A DNA stretch of 28,263 nucleotides from a virus, in IMG/VR virus record IMGVR_UViG_3300044522_000575, positions 1-28,263 of that record, one strand, 5' to 3'. A program made the position numbers and the translations under genes. The notes beneath the pieces were generated by a model. That model saw only the letters and a program-made list of their open reading frames with translations. It was not told the DNA's origin and ran no database searches. Position 1 is the stretch's first letter. Every line of letters begins with the position of its first letter. Shown here one piece after another: positions 1 through 8,174 of the stretch.

Positions 1-14
1 GTAAGCTAGAGAGC

Positions 15-41
15 CGGGGGGAGCAATCCCCCCGTTTCTTT
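15..41 (+). terminator. Rho-independent-like terminator upstream of tailspike 1
   Basis: An 8-bp GC-rich stem (CGGGGGGA / TCCCCCCG, 15-22 and 27-34) closes a GCAA (GNRA) loop and is followed by TTTCTTTCC. It lies 19 bases before the first start codon. It probably ends or attenuates transcription from the structural genes to the left, so tailspike 1 may be expressed at reduced level. The U-tract is interrupted, so the termination strength is uncertain. Confidence 0.7.
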
Positions 42-59
42 CCACAGTAGGAGTTCGAT

Positions 60-2096
60 GTGCAGCGATATACCAATTTCATAGCATCGACGACTGCTAC
101 CAATTCGACCCTGACTGTTCTCTCCAACGCTAGCTGTGTGGTCTACATTGCCGGCACGCTAGGCGCTGCGACCCTTTACAGCGACAACGGCGTCACGCCG
201 CTAGCCAACCCTTTCTTGTCTTCAGCCACCGGACGCATTGACTTCTACGCAGCCAACGGGCGGTACGATGTTGTGGTGTCTAAGGTTGGCTATTTGACTG
301 TCACGATCAGTGACATCGAACTTGATGATCTGTTAGCGCCTTCTGGCAGCAATAGCGTGGGCTATCTGCCTGCTGGAACTGGCGCGGTTGCCAGCACAGT
401 CCAGACCAAGCTGCGCGAGAGCGTGAGCGTGAAGGATTTCGGGGCTGTTGGGGATGGCACGACGGATGATACGGCTGCGATTCAAGCGGCAATCGACGCC
501 AACGGCGGCAAGGTAATATTTTTCCCGTTGGGAACCTACAAGATTACCGCAACAATTTTAGTATCGGTTACTAACACTAGGTTAGAAGGCAGCGGACAAG
601 TTTCTCGCGTTTACAATGCCGGCTCGGGCGATGCATTTAAGTTCTATTCTGTTTCGACTGCGTTAACATCGTTTTTGTCGAATTGCGGAATTAGCGAGCT
701 TTACATCGATCACGCGCCATCCGCAACGACAACTGGGGCAGCTGTACGGCTCGTTCAATGCAACGGTTTTTGGTTAAACAATATGTACGTTGTTAACCAT
801 CCTGAAGGCATTAAAATTCTAGGCGGGCAGCTAAACAATTTAAGCAATTTTCAGATTTATTCGTCCGCGGCTATGGCAGACATTAGCGGCACCACGGACT
901 CGGCGCTGCTAACATTGTTAGAAACGCCTACAGACGGGGCAACATATCAGCCTTGCTATACAGTGCGTCTAAGCAATTTTGCAATTAGCACAACGTTTCG
1001 AACGCAAACTTGCGTTATGGTTGGCAATGTTGACGGATTAGCGGTTAATACTGCTTATATTAACTTGGCAAAAAACACGCTCTGGCGATTTAAAAACCAA
1101 CGCGACACCTCCTTTATTGCGGGGGTGACAATTAGCAATGTGTATTTTGATTGCGGACCGTATGTTCTCGATTCTGCAATGGATGCTCCGGCAGATGGGT
1201 TTGCATCCTCGTTTTTGTACAATATTAACTTAAGCAATTGTTTTACAAACGGTTGCAAAGAAAGTGCTTTTCTTTTTGCTAAGGCAGCTAACAATTTAGT
1301 TTTTTCTGGTTGTTCTTTTGAGAACCTTAAAAAAAGCGCGATTGATTTGACCGGAACGGTTTCCTTTGGAAACTATATTATTTCTGGGTGCGAAACCAAT
1401 GCTGTGGGCAATGCCGCGCTTGGTTCGGGCATTGTTAAAATTAATGGCGGATTGTCCTTGACGGCTACCGGAAACAAATTTCACGGCGCAGCGGGATGCG
1501 GCGCGGCAATTGATTTAAGCGGCACGATTAATAGCGTCACTATCTCGGGCAACACAATTACGCAAGCCACTACAGACATTGCCAATGCTGCAACGATTGC
1601 TAATCTGGTTTATAGCGGCAATAACAGCGTCAACACGGCGGCGGCAACGTCGTTAGAAGGCCTGCTGATTGGCAACCAACCAAACAGCAACACGTTGGTG
1701 TTGGATTGGTATCAGGAAGGCACATTTACGCCAACCATGGCGTTTGGCGGCGCTTCCGTTGGCGTGACCTACACGGGGCGCAATGGTCAGTACACCCGTA
1801 TTGGCAATCAAGTCACATTTAGCATTTACGTTAACCTTAGCTCCAAAGGTTCAAGCACGGGCATTGCTTCCATTACCGGCTTGCCATTTGCGATTGATTC
1901 TGGCTACCCCGTTGTTGCGTCTTTGCGTTTGAGTGATAGCGCCACCATTGGAACCGAAATGATCAACGCAGCCCTGTCGTCAGGAACAAGTGCGGTTTTG
2001 TACGGCACCGTTGCTGGCACATCTAGCGCGCTGACAGATGTGGCGATCAACAACGCATCCACAATCCAGATTAGCGGCACGTACAAAACAACATGA
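60..2096 (+). CDS. Tailspike / receptor-binding protein 1 (beta-helix)
   Basis: A 678-residue tailspike or tail-fibre protein that likely binds, and may cleave, a host surface glycan. The N-terminal ~95 residues resemble a small virion-attachment domain. Residues ~101-137 (GYLPAGTGAV..., LRESVSVKDFGAVGDG, TTDD) are the linker and first turn typical of pectate-lyase-like right-handed beta-helix spikes. A long Asn/Gly-rich repetitive helix region follows. From about residue 550 (GTFTPTMAFGG, YTRIGNQVTF, ITGLPF) it carries a C-terminal module seen in many phage tail fibres. The start is GTG: AGTAGGAG sits 6 bases upstream, and the ATG at 58 opens a frame that stops after 8 codons. The helix region (about 540-1700) is visibly more AT-rich than its flanks, as expected for an exchanged receptor-binding domain. 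Catalytic residues cannot be assigned by eye. Confidence 0.85.
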   Translation: MQRYTNFIASTTATNSTLTVLSNASCVVYIAGTLGAATLYSDNGVTPLANPFLSSATGRIDFYAANGRYDVVVSKVGYLTVTISDIELDDLLAPSGSNSVGYLPAGTGAVASTVQTKLRESVSVKDFGAVGDGTTDDTAAIQAAIDANGGKVIFFPLGTYKITATILVSVTNTRLEGSGQVSRVYNAGSGDAFKFYSVSTALTSFLSNCGISELYIDHAPSATTTGAAVRLVQCNGFWLNNMYVVNHPEGIKILGGQLNNLSNFQIYSSAAMADISGTTDSALLTLLETPTDGATYQPCYTVRLSNFAISTTFRTQTCVMVGNVDGLAVNTAYINLAKNTLWRFKNQRDTSFIAGVTISNVYFDCGPYVLDSAMDAPADGFASSFLYNINLSNCFTNGCKESAFLFAKAANNLVFSGCSFENLKKSAIDLTGTVSFGNYIISGCETNAVGNAALGSGIVKINGGLSLTATGNKFHGAAGCGAAIDLSGTINSVTISGNTITQATTDIANAATIANLVYSGNNSVNTAAATSLEGLLIGNQPNSNTLVLDWYQEGTFTPTMAFGGASVGVTYTGRNGQYTRIGNQVTFSIYVNLSSKGSSTGIASITGLPFAIDSGYPVVASLRLSDSATIGTEMINAALSSGTSAVLYGTVAGTSSALTDVAINNASTIQISGTYKTT

Positions 2097-2383
2097 CCAA
2101 CCTCCAGCACCTAGCCATCGCCATCGCGCTCCAATGCTTCATTGGCCTAGTCGCCGACAACTGGTGGGCTGGCGCTGCACTCGCTGCTGGCGTCTTCATC
2201 GGTCGCGAGCACGCGCAAGCTGAGTACCGTTGGATCGAACAGTTCGGCGAGCACAAGCGCGCCAACATGAATCCGTGGGACGCGCTAGAGCCGAAGATGT
2301 GGGACTTCCATAGCTGGTTCTGGAACCTGTCGCTGCCCATACTGGCAGTACTCGCAATCGCCGGGACAACTCAATGGCTATAA
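2093..2383 (+). CDS. Small phage membrane protein
   Basis: A 96-residue protein with two hydrophobic segments: residues ~6-36 (LAIAIALQCFIGLVADNWW onward) and the C-terminal ~79-95 (LSLPILAVLAIAG). Between them is a charged, aromatic loop with GREHAQAEYRWIEQFG. Similar short proteins containing a GREHAQAEYR-type motif occur among podovirus tail genes, sometimes labelled membrane protein or holin, but their function is not established. It overlaps tailspike 1 by ATGA and the next gene by 10 bases, which suggests translational coupling inside the tail operon. A holin role is possible, but a better holin candidate lies at 12597. It probably acts in the inner membrane. Confidence 0.75.
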   Translation: MTNLQHLAIAIALQCFIGLVADNWWAGAALAAGVFIGREHAQAEYRWIEQFGEHKRANMNPWDALEPKMWDFHSWFWNLSLPILAVLAIAGTTQWL

Positions 2384-3120
2384 TCGTACCCACCTCTAGC
2401 TTTAGCACGCCAATTACTGCTGGCGACCAGATTAACGGCGCGTTGCGCCTGCTGGGCCAGTTGGCCGAGGGTGAAACACCCTCGCCCGAGACTTCCGCCG
2501 ACGGGCTAACCGCGCTCAATCAGATGCTGGACTCGTGGAGCACTGAGCGCCTGAGCGTGTACAGCACGCAAGACCAGATTTTTACATGGCCGGCTAACAC
2601 CATTAGCCGCACGCTTGGCCCGTCTGGTGACTTTGTGGGCAACCGCCCCGTGCAGCTAGATGATTCGACGTTCTTTCGTGATGCCTCGACCGGCATCTCG
2701 TACGGCATCAAGATAATTAACCAGCAGCAGTACAACGGCATTGCGGTTAAGACAGTGACCTCTACTTATCCGCAAGTCATGTGGATAAACATGGATTACG
2801 CCAACATTGACATGTACATCTACCCCGTGCCAACGCGGGCGCTAGAGTGGCATTTCGTGTCAGTGGTCGAGCTAGCGCAGGCCGTGTCGTTGTTCACCGT
2901 GCTGTCGTTCCCCCCTGGTTACATGCGGGCGTTTCGCTACAACCTCGCCTGCGAGCTAGCGCCGGAGTTTGGTGTCGAGCCATCGCCTACGGTTCAGCGC
3001 ATTGCGATGACCTCCAAGCGCAATCTGAAACGTATCAATGCGCCGGATGACATCATGAGTATCCCGTATAGCATCGTGAGCACGCGGCAACGCTTTAACG
3101 TGTTCAGTGGCAATTACTAA
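2374..3120 (+). CDS. P22 gp4-like tail accessory factor / connector
   Basis: A 248-residue protein resembling the gp4 tail accessory factor family, which in P22-type phages extends the portal ring and starts tail assembly after packaging. Visible features are the N-terminal helix-rich segment (GDQINGALRLLGQLAEGE, residues ~17-34), LNQMLDSWSTERLSVYS (~48-64), and a C-terminal region with FPPGYMRAFRYNLACELAPE (~180-199), a pattern typical of these connectors. It is longer than P22 gp4 (166 residues), as in many non-enterobacterial relatives. It sits directly before the gp10-like gene, the same order as in P22. The assignment is by pattern and gene order. Confidence 0.8.
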   Translation: MAIIVPTSSFSTPITAGDQINGALRLLGQLAEGETPSPETSADGLTALNQMLDSWSTERLSVYSTQDQIFTWPANTISRTLGPSGDFVGNRPVQLDDSTFFRDASTGISYGIKIINQQQYNGIAVKTVTSTYPQVMWINMDYANIDMYIYPVPTRALEWHFVSVVELAQAVSLFTVLSFPPGYMRAFRYNLACELAPEFGVEPSPTVQRIAMTSKRNLKRINAPDDIMSIPYSIVSTRQRFNVFSGNY

Positions 3121-4548
3121 GTGAAGTCTCCTATTCTCGGCCAGTCGTACGTCGCCCGCAGCGTCAACGCTGCCGACAACCGGATGGTCAATCTTTTCCC
3201 CGAGGCCACCCCAGAAGCTGGCAAGACCGCTGGTTTCTTAAACCGTGCGCCCGGCCTGCGTTTGCTCGCTACTGTCGGCACAGGGCCTGTGCGTGGCTTG
3301 TGGGCGCATGGCGGCGAAGCCTACGTCGTGTCTGGCAGCCAGTTCTACAAGCTAAGCTCGGCATACGGCGCGACCTTGATAGGCTCGGTCAGCGGCACTG
3401 GGCCGGTGAGCATGGCCGATAACGGCACCCAGCTGTTTATTGCCTGCAACCCGGACGGATACGTCTACGAGATGGTCACCGGCGCGTTTGGGCAGATTAC
3501 CGACGTAGATTTTGCTGGCGCGCAGGCGGTGAGCTACATCGACGGCTATTTTGTTTTCAATCAGCCTAATTCACAGGTTTTTTGGATAACGTCTATCCTT
3601 GGCACATCCATTGACCCGCTGGACTTCGCCAGCGCAGAAGGCTCCCCCGACGGGTTGGTCACGCTGATCGTAGACCATCGCGAGTTGTGGCTTTTCGGCA
3701 CTGATTCGGTTGAAGTTTGGTACAACTCCGGCAACGCGACCTTTCCGTTTGAGCGCATCCAAGGCGCGTTCAACGAGATTGGCTGTGAGGCGCCCTACTC
3801 GGTTGCCAAGCTCGACAACGGCATTTTCTGGCTAGGCTCTGACACCCGCGGCAACGGCATCGTTTACCGGGCGAACGGGTACACCGGCCAGCGGGTAAGC
3901 ACGCACGCGGTCGAGTTTGCCATCCAAGGCTACGCCGACCTGTCGGACGCAGTGGCCTACACCTACCAGCAAGAAGGACACGCCTTCTACGTCCTGATAT
4001 TCCCTAGCGCGGGCGCGACATGGGTCTATGACGTGGCGACCAACTCGTGGACTGAGCGCGCCGGGTTCGCGGCTGGCGCATTCACCCGCCACCGCTCCAA
4101 CTGCCAGATGAACTTCAACGGCGAGATTGTCGTGGGCGATTTTGAGAACGGCAACGTTTACGCCTTCGACCTAGATGTGTACGCCGACAATGGCGCCGAG
4201 CAGAAGTGGCTGCGCTCATGGCGTGCGCTACCTAGCGACACCAATGACCTAAAACGCACCGCTCAACACAGCCTCCAGCTGGACTGCGAGACTGGCGTAG
4301 GCCTAGCGACCGGCCAAGGCAGCGATCCGCAAGTGATGCTCCGCTGGTCAGATGATGGCGGCCACACATGGTCGAGCGAGCACTGGCGCTCGATGGGGCC
4401 TATTGGCCAGTTCGGGCGGCGCACTATCTGGCGCCGGCTTGGGATGACGACCAAGATTCGTGACAGGGTGTACGAAATTTCCGGCACCGACCCAGTCAAG
4501 GTATCGATTGTCGGCGTCGAACTGAGCGTTACCGCGACCAATGGCTAA
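3121..4548 (+). CDS. P22 gp10-like packaged-DNA stabilisation / tail hub protein
   Basis: A 475-residue protein, close to the 472 residues of P22 gp10, which binds the connector below gp4 and helps plug the portal after DNA packaging. Diagnostic stretches are the N-terminus (SPILGQSYVARSVNAADNR, VNLFPE), RAPGLRLLATVG at ~43-54, and repeated beta-propeller-like strands such as LWLFGTDSVEVWYNSG (~189-204). The start is GTG, placed directly after the stop of the preceding gene with no gap, so translation is probably coupled. No frameshift or truncation is seen. The family call is by eye and is supported by the gp4-gp10 order. Confidence 0.85.
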   Translation: MKSPILGQSYVARSVNAADNRMVNLFPEATPEAGKTAGFLNRAPGLRLLATVGTGPVRGLWAHGGEAYVVSGSQFYKLSSAYGATLIGSVSGTGPVSMADNGTQLFIACNPDGYVYEMVTGAFGQITDVDFAGAQAVSYIDGYFVFNQPNSQVFWITSILGTSIDPLDFASAEGSPDGLVTLIVDHRELWLFGTDSVEVWYNSGNATFPFERIQGAFNEIGCEAPYSVAKLDNGIFWLGSDTRGNGIVYRANGYTGQRVSTHAVEFAIQGYADLSDAVAYTYQQEGHAFYVLIFPSAGATWVYDVATNSWTERAGFAAGAFTRHRSNCQMNFNGEIVVGDFENGNVYAFDLDVYADNGAEQKWLRSWRALPSDTNDLKRTAQHSLQLDCETGVGLATGQGSDPQVMLRWSDDGGHTWSSEHWRSMGPIGQFGRRTIWRRLGMTTKIRDRVYEISGTDPVKVSIVGVELSVTATNG

Positions 4549-5374
4549 CCCGACCAACATTCCGGCGCCTCGTGTCGGGTTCATCGACCCGCGCACCGGA
4601 TTGATGGCGCGGGAGTGGTATCGATTTTTCTTCCAACAGTTTGAGCAGGTGGGCGGCGGCACCGGGCTAACGCACAATGGCCTCACAGGGCTACAGGGAG
4701 GCGCTGGGGGCAACTATTACCACCTAGGGCTAACTGACTACACCGGCAACGGCACAGGCACTCTGGTGCGCTCTACGTCGCCTGTGTTGGTTACGCCAGC
4801 GTTGGGGACGCCGACTAGCGGCATAGTGACCAATTGCACCGGCTCACCCGCGCTGGTTATCACCAACTGCACTGGCTCGCCTACCCTAACAGCACCCCTG
4901 CTAGGCACGCCAGCGTCCGGGGTTATTACCAACTGCACTGGCAGCCCAACGCTCGACATTACGAGCTGCACCGGCTCGCCCACCCTCACGGCCCTGACGG
5001 CCACTGTCAATATCCGCATTAGCGGCAACGGCAGTCTGGGCTACAGCACCGGCTCGGGTGGCGCTGTCACGCAGTTAACTAGCAAGACCACGGGGGTCAC
5101 GCTGAATAAGTCGAACGGCAAGATAACGATGGAGGCTACCACCGCCATTGGTATTGCCGCATCTGTCGTGTTCACGTTGACCAATAGCTTCATTGCGGTA
5201 ACGGACGCCGTTATAGCCAACATCGCCACCGGCGGGACGGCTAACGCTTATACGATCGACGTGCTCACCGTAGCCGCTGGCAGCGTGGGCTTGCGGGTCA
5301 CTAACATTACCGCCGGTATATTGAGCGAGGCCGTTGTGGTAAGTTTTGCAATCATTAAAGCCGTCGCGGCTTAG
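4541..5374 (+). CDS. Phage tail structural protein with TNCTGSP repeats
   Basis: A 277-residue protein that overlaps the gp10-like gene by 8 bases. Its N-terminus (PRVGFIDPRTGLMAREWYRFFFQQFEQ, of which GFIDPRTGLMAREW is most recognisable) is like that of small structural proteins found beside tail fibre genes. Residues ~88-153 consist of two 33-residue repeats containing four TNCTGSP/TSCTGSP units, and related LGTP-SG-TNCTG repeats occur in many phage tail fibres. The C-terminal ~100 residues are beta-rich and hydrophobic (GVTLNKSNGKITM, VVFTLTNSFI), resembling a trimer-forming head domain. Its place after gp10 matches the tail needle gene of P22, but I see no convincing coiled-coil needle, so a short fibre or adaptor is more likely. 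Confidence 0.7.
   Translation: MANPTNIPAPRVGFIDPRTGLMAREWYRFFFQQFEQVGGGTGLTHNGLTGLQGGAGGNYYHLGLTDYTGNGTGTLVRSTSPVLVTPALGTPTSGIVTNCTGSPALVITNCTGSPTLTAPLLGTPASGVITNCTGSPTLDITSCTGSPTLTALTATVNIRISGNGSLGYSTGSGGAVTQLTSKTTGVTLNKSNGKITMEATTAIGIAASVVFTLTNSFIAVTDAVIANIATGGTANAYTIDVLTVAAGSVGLRVTNITAGILSEAVVVSFAIIKAVAA
4802..4999 (+). repeat. Two tandem 99-bp coding repeats
   Basis: Two in-frame 99-bp units (4802-4900 and 4901-4999) each encode 33 residues of the form LGTP-SG--TNCTGSP-L-IT-CTGSP-LTA. Four smaller TNCTGSP/TSCTGSP units start at 4829, 4862, 4928 and 4961. Spacing alternates 33 and 66 bases. The unit is well suited to copy-number change by slippage or recombination, which would alter the length of the structural protein. 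Confidence 0.85.
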
Positions 5375-5383
5375 GTATTTCAC

Positions 5384-7333
5384 ATGACAGCATTTATCAG
5401 CCCGCCGCCTCGGTTGCAGTTCTTCACCAACGCCGGCGTCCCTATGGCCGGCGGGTTCCTGTACACCTACGCTGCCGGCACCACGACGCCTTTAGTTACC
5501 TATACCGACTCAACTGGCTTAGTTGCCAACACCAATCCGGTGATCTTGGATTCGCGTGGCGAGGCTAGCATTTGGCTGGGCGGAGTTGGCTACAAGTTCA
5601 AGCTAGCAACGCCTGCTAATGTGGACATCTGGACGCAGGACAATATTGCGCCCGGCTCTAGCGCCTACATGAGTTACGTCCCGGCCGGCGCGGGTGCTGT
5701 TACCACGAGCGTGCAAGCTAAGCTGCGGGAGTCCGTTTCGGTTAAAGACTTTGGGGCTGTTGGTGATGGGGTGACTGACGATTTTGCCGCCATCACGTTG
5801 GCGTTGGCCGCGTCGTCTGGGCGCGAGCTGTTTTTCCCAGCCGGCACTTACAAAATAAATTTTGCCGGATCAAACGCTCTGACCCCATTGGTCAATTGCA
5901 GCTTGGTAGGTGAAAACAAGCACAGCACAATTTTAGACTTTGTGCCGTCGTCTACTTCGTTTCGAAATTTGTTTAACATTGTAAACAATGGTTTTAGTAT
6001 TTTAAACTTTACCGTGACAGCAACTGCCATTGCCGCATCGGCATTTGCATTTTTTAAAGTAGCTGCAACTTCAACAATTATTGATAATTGCATTATCAAC
6101 GGCGGCGCAACAAACGTCGGCGCGGTTATTTCTCGCAATGCTTATGGAATTCTGTTTCCAGAAGCTGCAAATGCAACCGACCTCTACGTTAAAAATACTA
6201 AACTAACGCGCTTGACGTACCCGTTATTGAAAAACAATGCCGCCACATCAACGCAGACAAATGTCAATTTTATTAACAATTGGTTTACCTTCAATTATTA
6301 CAACGATTTAGGGTTTAATACTCCAAATGGCGTAATCACAAACGTTTTGATTGATGGGAACAAGTTTGACAATAATCAAACCATTGATTCGGTTGGGCCA
6401 ACGCAAGCATTAGGCATTGCACTTGCAAGCGTTTCCAATTTTGTTATCACCAATAATATTTTGCAAAACAAATACACTGACGCTATCCACATTGAAGAAA
6501 ATTCTTACAACGGAACAATTTCAAACAATGTTATTCATGTAGACGGCAACGGCATAGAGTTCAACGGCAACAACATAGGCGGGCCAACAACAGCCCCGTC
6601 CTACATTACAGTTTGCAACAATTCCATTGTAAAAACCGGCACGCTTAGAGAAACAAATAAGTGGGGAATACGGCTCATTTATAACGCATCGCTTCACCCG
6701 CCTGCTAACAATATTGTAATCAGTTCGAACGTGGTAAATAAGTTTGAATGGGGCTTGTACTTGGTGGCGTTGCAAGATACGTCCGTGGTGATTGACGGAA
6801 ATCTATTCAGTGATCACGAAATTGGAATTGTATCGACTGATGCATCCGTCACGCTTTCTAATAACGTAACCTCTAAATGTGACGCTGGCGTTGGTTCTTA
6901 TTTTTTGGTTGTCCCCGGAACTTTGACTGCAAACGAGCATACGTTTATTGATTGCGTCGCCGTGGCTACAAACTCAAGCCTGCCAGTTACATTGCTTAAC
7001 CCAAAGTTTATTTTTGCAATTTTTGACCATCCGGGCACGGGCGCGGTTTACAAAAATATTCTTGTGGCCGGCGCTAACGACCGGGCACACGGGTTTTTTG
7101 AGGAAATTGAAAACTGCTCTGGGGTTTCTGATTATTCAAGGCGGCGCGACTTAATTTTGTGGGACGGCGCAGCTTTTACGGTTACCAATCAAATGAGCAT
7201 TCAACCGGGGGCAGTTACGCTCACCTCGGTTCGCAACGCCGGCATTTTGGCCGTAAATGTAAATTCAGCGGTTGCAAAAACAAGCATGCGACTGCAAGTA
7301 AAGTTAAACGGCATGGCAGTGGTGGCAATCTAA
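5384..7333 (+). CDS. Tailspike / receptor-binding protein 2 (beta-helix)
   Basis: A 649-residue tailspike. Residues 1-~95 (ISPPPRLQFFTNAGVPMAGG, LYTYAAGTTTPL, DSRGEASIWLGG) match the widespread N-terminal head-binding domain of podovirus spikes. At ~101-137 it carries nearly the same linker as tailspike 1 (VPAGAGAV, LRESVSVKDFGAVGDG, TDDFAAI). A long right-handed beta-helix follows, rich in NN, ISNN and ITNN turns up to ~residue 520. Unlike tailspike 1 it lacks the GTFTPT/ITGLP C-terminal module. The beta-helix coding region (about 5860-7320) is AT-rich compared with the N-terminal domain, suggesting domain exchange. The start ATG has AGGT 7 bases upstream. It may have glycan depolymerase activity; no catalytic residues can be assigned by eye. 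Confidence 0.87.
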   Translation: MTAFISPPPRLQFFTNAGVPMAGGFLYTYAAGTTTPLVTYTDSTGLVANTNPVILDSRGEASIWLGGVGYKFKLATPANVDIWTQDNIAPGSSAYMSYVPAGAGAVTTSVQAKLRESVSVKDFGAVGDGVTDDFAAITLALAASSGRELFFPAGTYKINFAGSNALTPLVNCSLVGENKHSTILDFVPSSTSFRNLFNIVNNGFSILNFTVTATAIAASAFAFFKVAATSTIIDNCIINGGATNVGAVISRNAYGILFPEAANATDLYVKNTKLTRLTYPLLKNNAATSTQTNVNFINNWFTFNYYNDLGFNTPNGVITNVLIDGNKFDNNQTIDSVGPTQALGIALASVSNFVITNNILQNKYTDAIHIEENSYNGTISNNVIHVDGNGIEFNGNNIGGPTTAPSYITVCNNSIVKTGTLRETNKWGIRLIYNASLHPPANNIVISSNVVNKFEWGLYLVALQDTSVVIDGNLFSDHEIGIVSTDASVTLSNNVTSKCDAGVGSYFLVVPGTLTANEHTFIDCVAVATNSSLPVTLLNPKFIFAIFDHPGTGAVYKNILVAGANDRAHGFFEEIENCSGVSDYSRRRDLILWDGAAFTVTNQMSIQPGAVTLTSVRNAGILAVNVNSAVAKTSMRLQVKLNGMAVVAI

Positions 7334-8163
7334 TGAAACCAGCCCGCCCCCCCCGCGTCAAAAAGATTGAGAAGATGCTCGCGCTGATTGCGGGCAACGT
7401 GGCCGAAGCCGAGAAAGCGATGCTGACCATCGAGCAGACCGAGTGCCCGGTGTTTCACAACTTTGGACCTGGCATCTACATTCGGGAAGTGCACGCGAAG
7501 GCGGGTTCCTTGATCGTAGGACACCACCACAAGTACGCCCACACCAACGTCCTGCTGAAGGGCCGCATGCTGCTAATGTCGGAGAATGGCGTTCTAGACT
7601 TCAAAGCCCCGCACATGTTTGTGTGGCCGGGCGGGCGCAAGATTGCCTACTTCCCAGAGGACATGATTTTCCAAAACATCTATGCCACCGAGCTGACCGA
7701 CATTGATGAACTTGAAGAATATCTGGTCGAGAAAAGCGAGGCGTGGCAAGAAAACGCGGCGTTGTCGTTTGAAGTTAAAAAGCTACTTTGTGAAGTAGAC
7801 CGCGCTGGTTACCCGGCACCGGAAGAAATCTCGGCGGTGGTGCTGGACGCCATCGACCCGGACGTTGAGCGAGTGCGGCTGGACAGTTCCAGCATTCGGG
7901 TTTGTCCCTCGCCGATCAGTGGGCAAGGCATCTACACGCAAGCGCCAGTAACTCAGGGTGACGTTATCTGCCAACTTAAGATTGCCGGGACGCACACCGA
8001 GTTTGGCGCCCACCTTAACCATTCCCTGTCCCCGACCGCGATGCTTATTTCGCTGCCGGACGGGGGTATCGATTTAGTGGCTCTGCGCGACCTCGATGGT
8101 TGCAAGGGCGGCGACAATGGCACTGAGTTGACGGTCGATTACCGTTTTGCTCTGGCGGCTTAG
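7333..8163 (+). CDS. Cupin-SET domain fusion protein
   Basis: A 276-residue protein whose ATG overlaps the stop of tailspike 2 by one base (TAATG). A longer reading from 7159 would lie inside tailspike 2 and was not chosen. Residues ~45-120 form a cupin: G58, H64, H66, H70 and G77 fit the spacing of cupin motif 1 (His replacing the usual Glu), with PGG at 99-101 for motif 2. Residues ~188-276 show the SET lysine-methyltransferase hallmarks in order: SGQGIY (196-201), HLNHS (227-231) and ELTVDY (265-270). The segment between the first two is short, so the SET-I insert is largely missing. The protein may bind a metal through the cupin and methylate lysines using S-adenosylmethionine, but activity and target are unknown. 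It lies between tailspike and ejection genes. Confidence 0.72.
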   Translation: MKPARPPRVKKIEKMLALIAGNVAEAEKAMLTIEQTECPVFHNFGPGIYIREVHAKAGSLIVGHHHKYAHTNVLLKGRMLLMSENGVLDFKAPHMFVWPGGRKIAYFPEDMIFQNIYATELTDIDELEEYLVEKSEAWQENAALSFEVKKLLCEVDRAGYPAPEEISAVVLDAIDPDVERVRLDSSSIRVCPSPISGQGIYTQAPVTQGDVICQLKIAGTHTEFGAHLNHSLSPTAMLISLPDGGIDLVALRDLDGCKGGDNGTELTVDYRFALAA

Positions 8164-8174
8164 GAGGTTTTAGC

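Noticed and set aside
4348-4713. Antisense ORF of 121 codons across the gp10-like/structural gene junction
   Set aside because: It spans two well-supported forward genes and looks like a GC-rich shadow.
60-7333. Diversity-generating retroelement, suggested by the shared tailspike linker
   Set aside because: There is no reverse transcriptase, and the two copies do not show an adenine-specific template/variable pattern.
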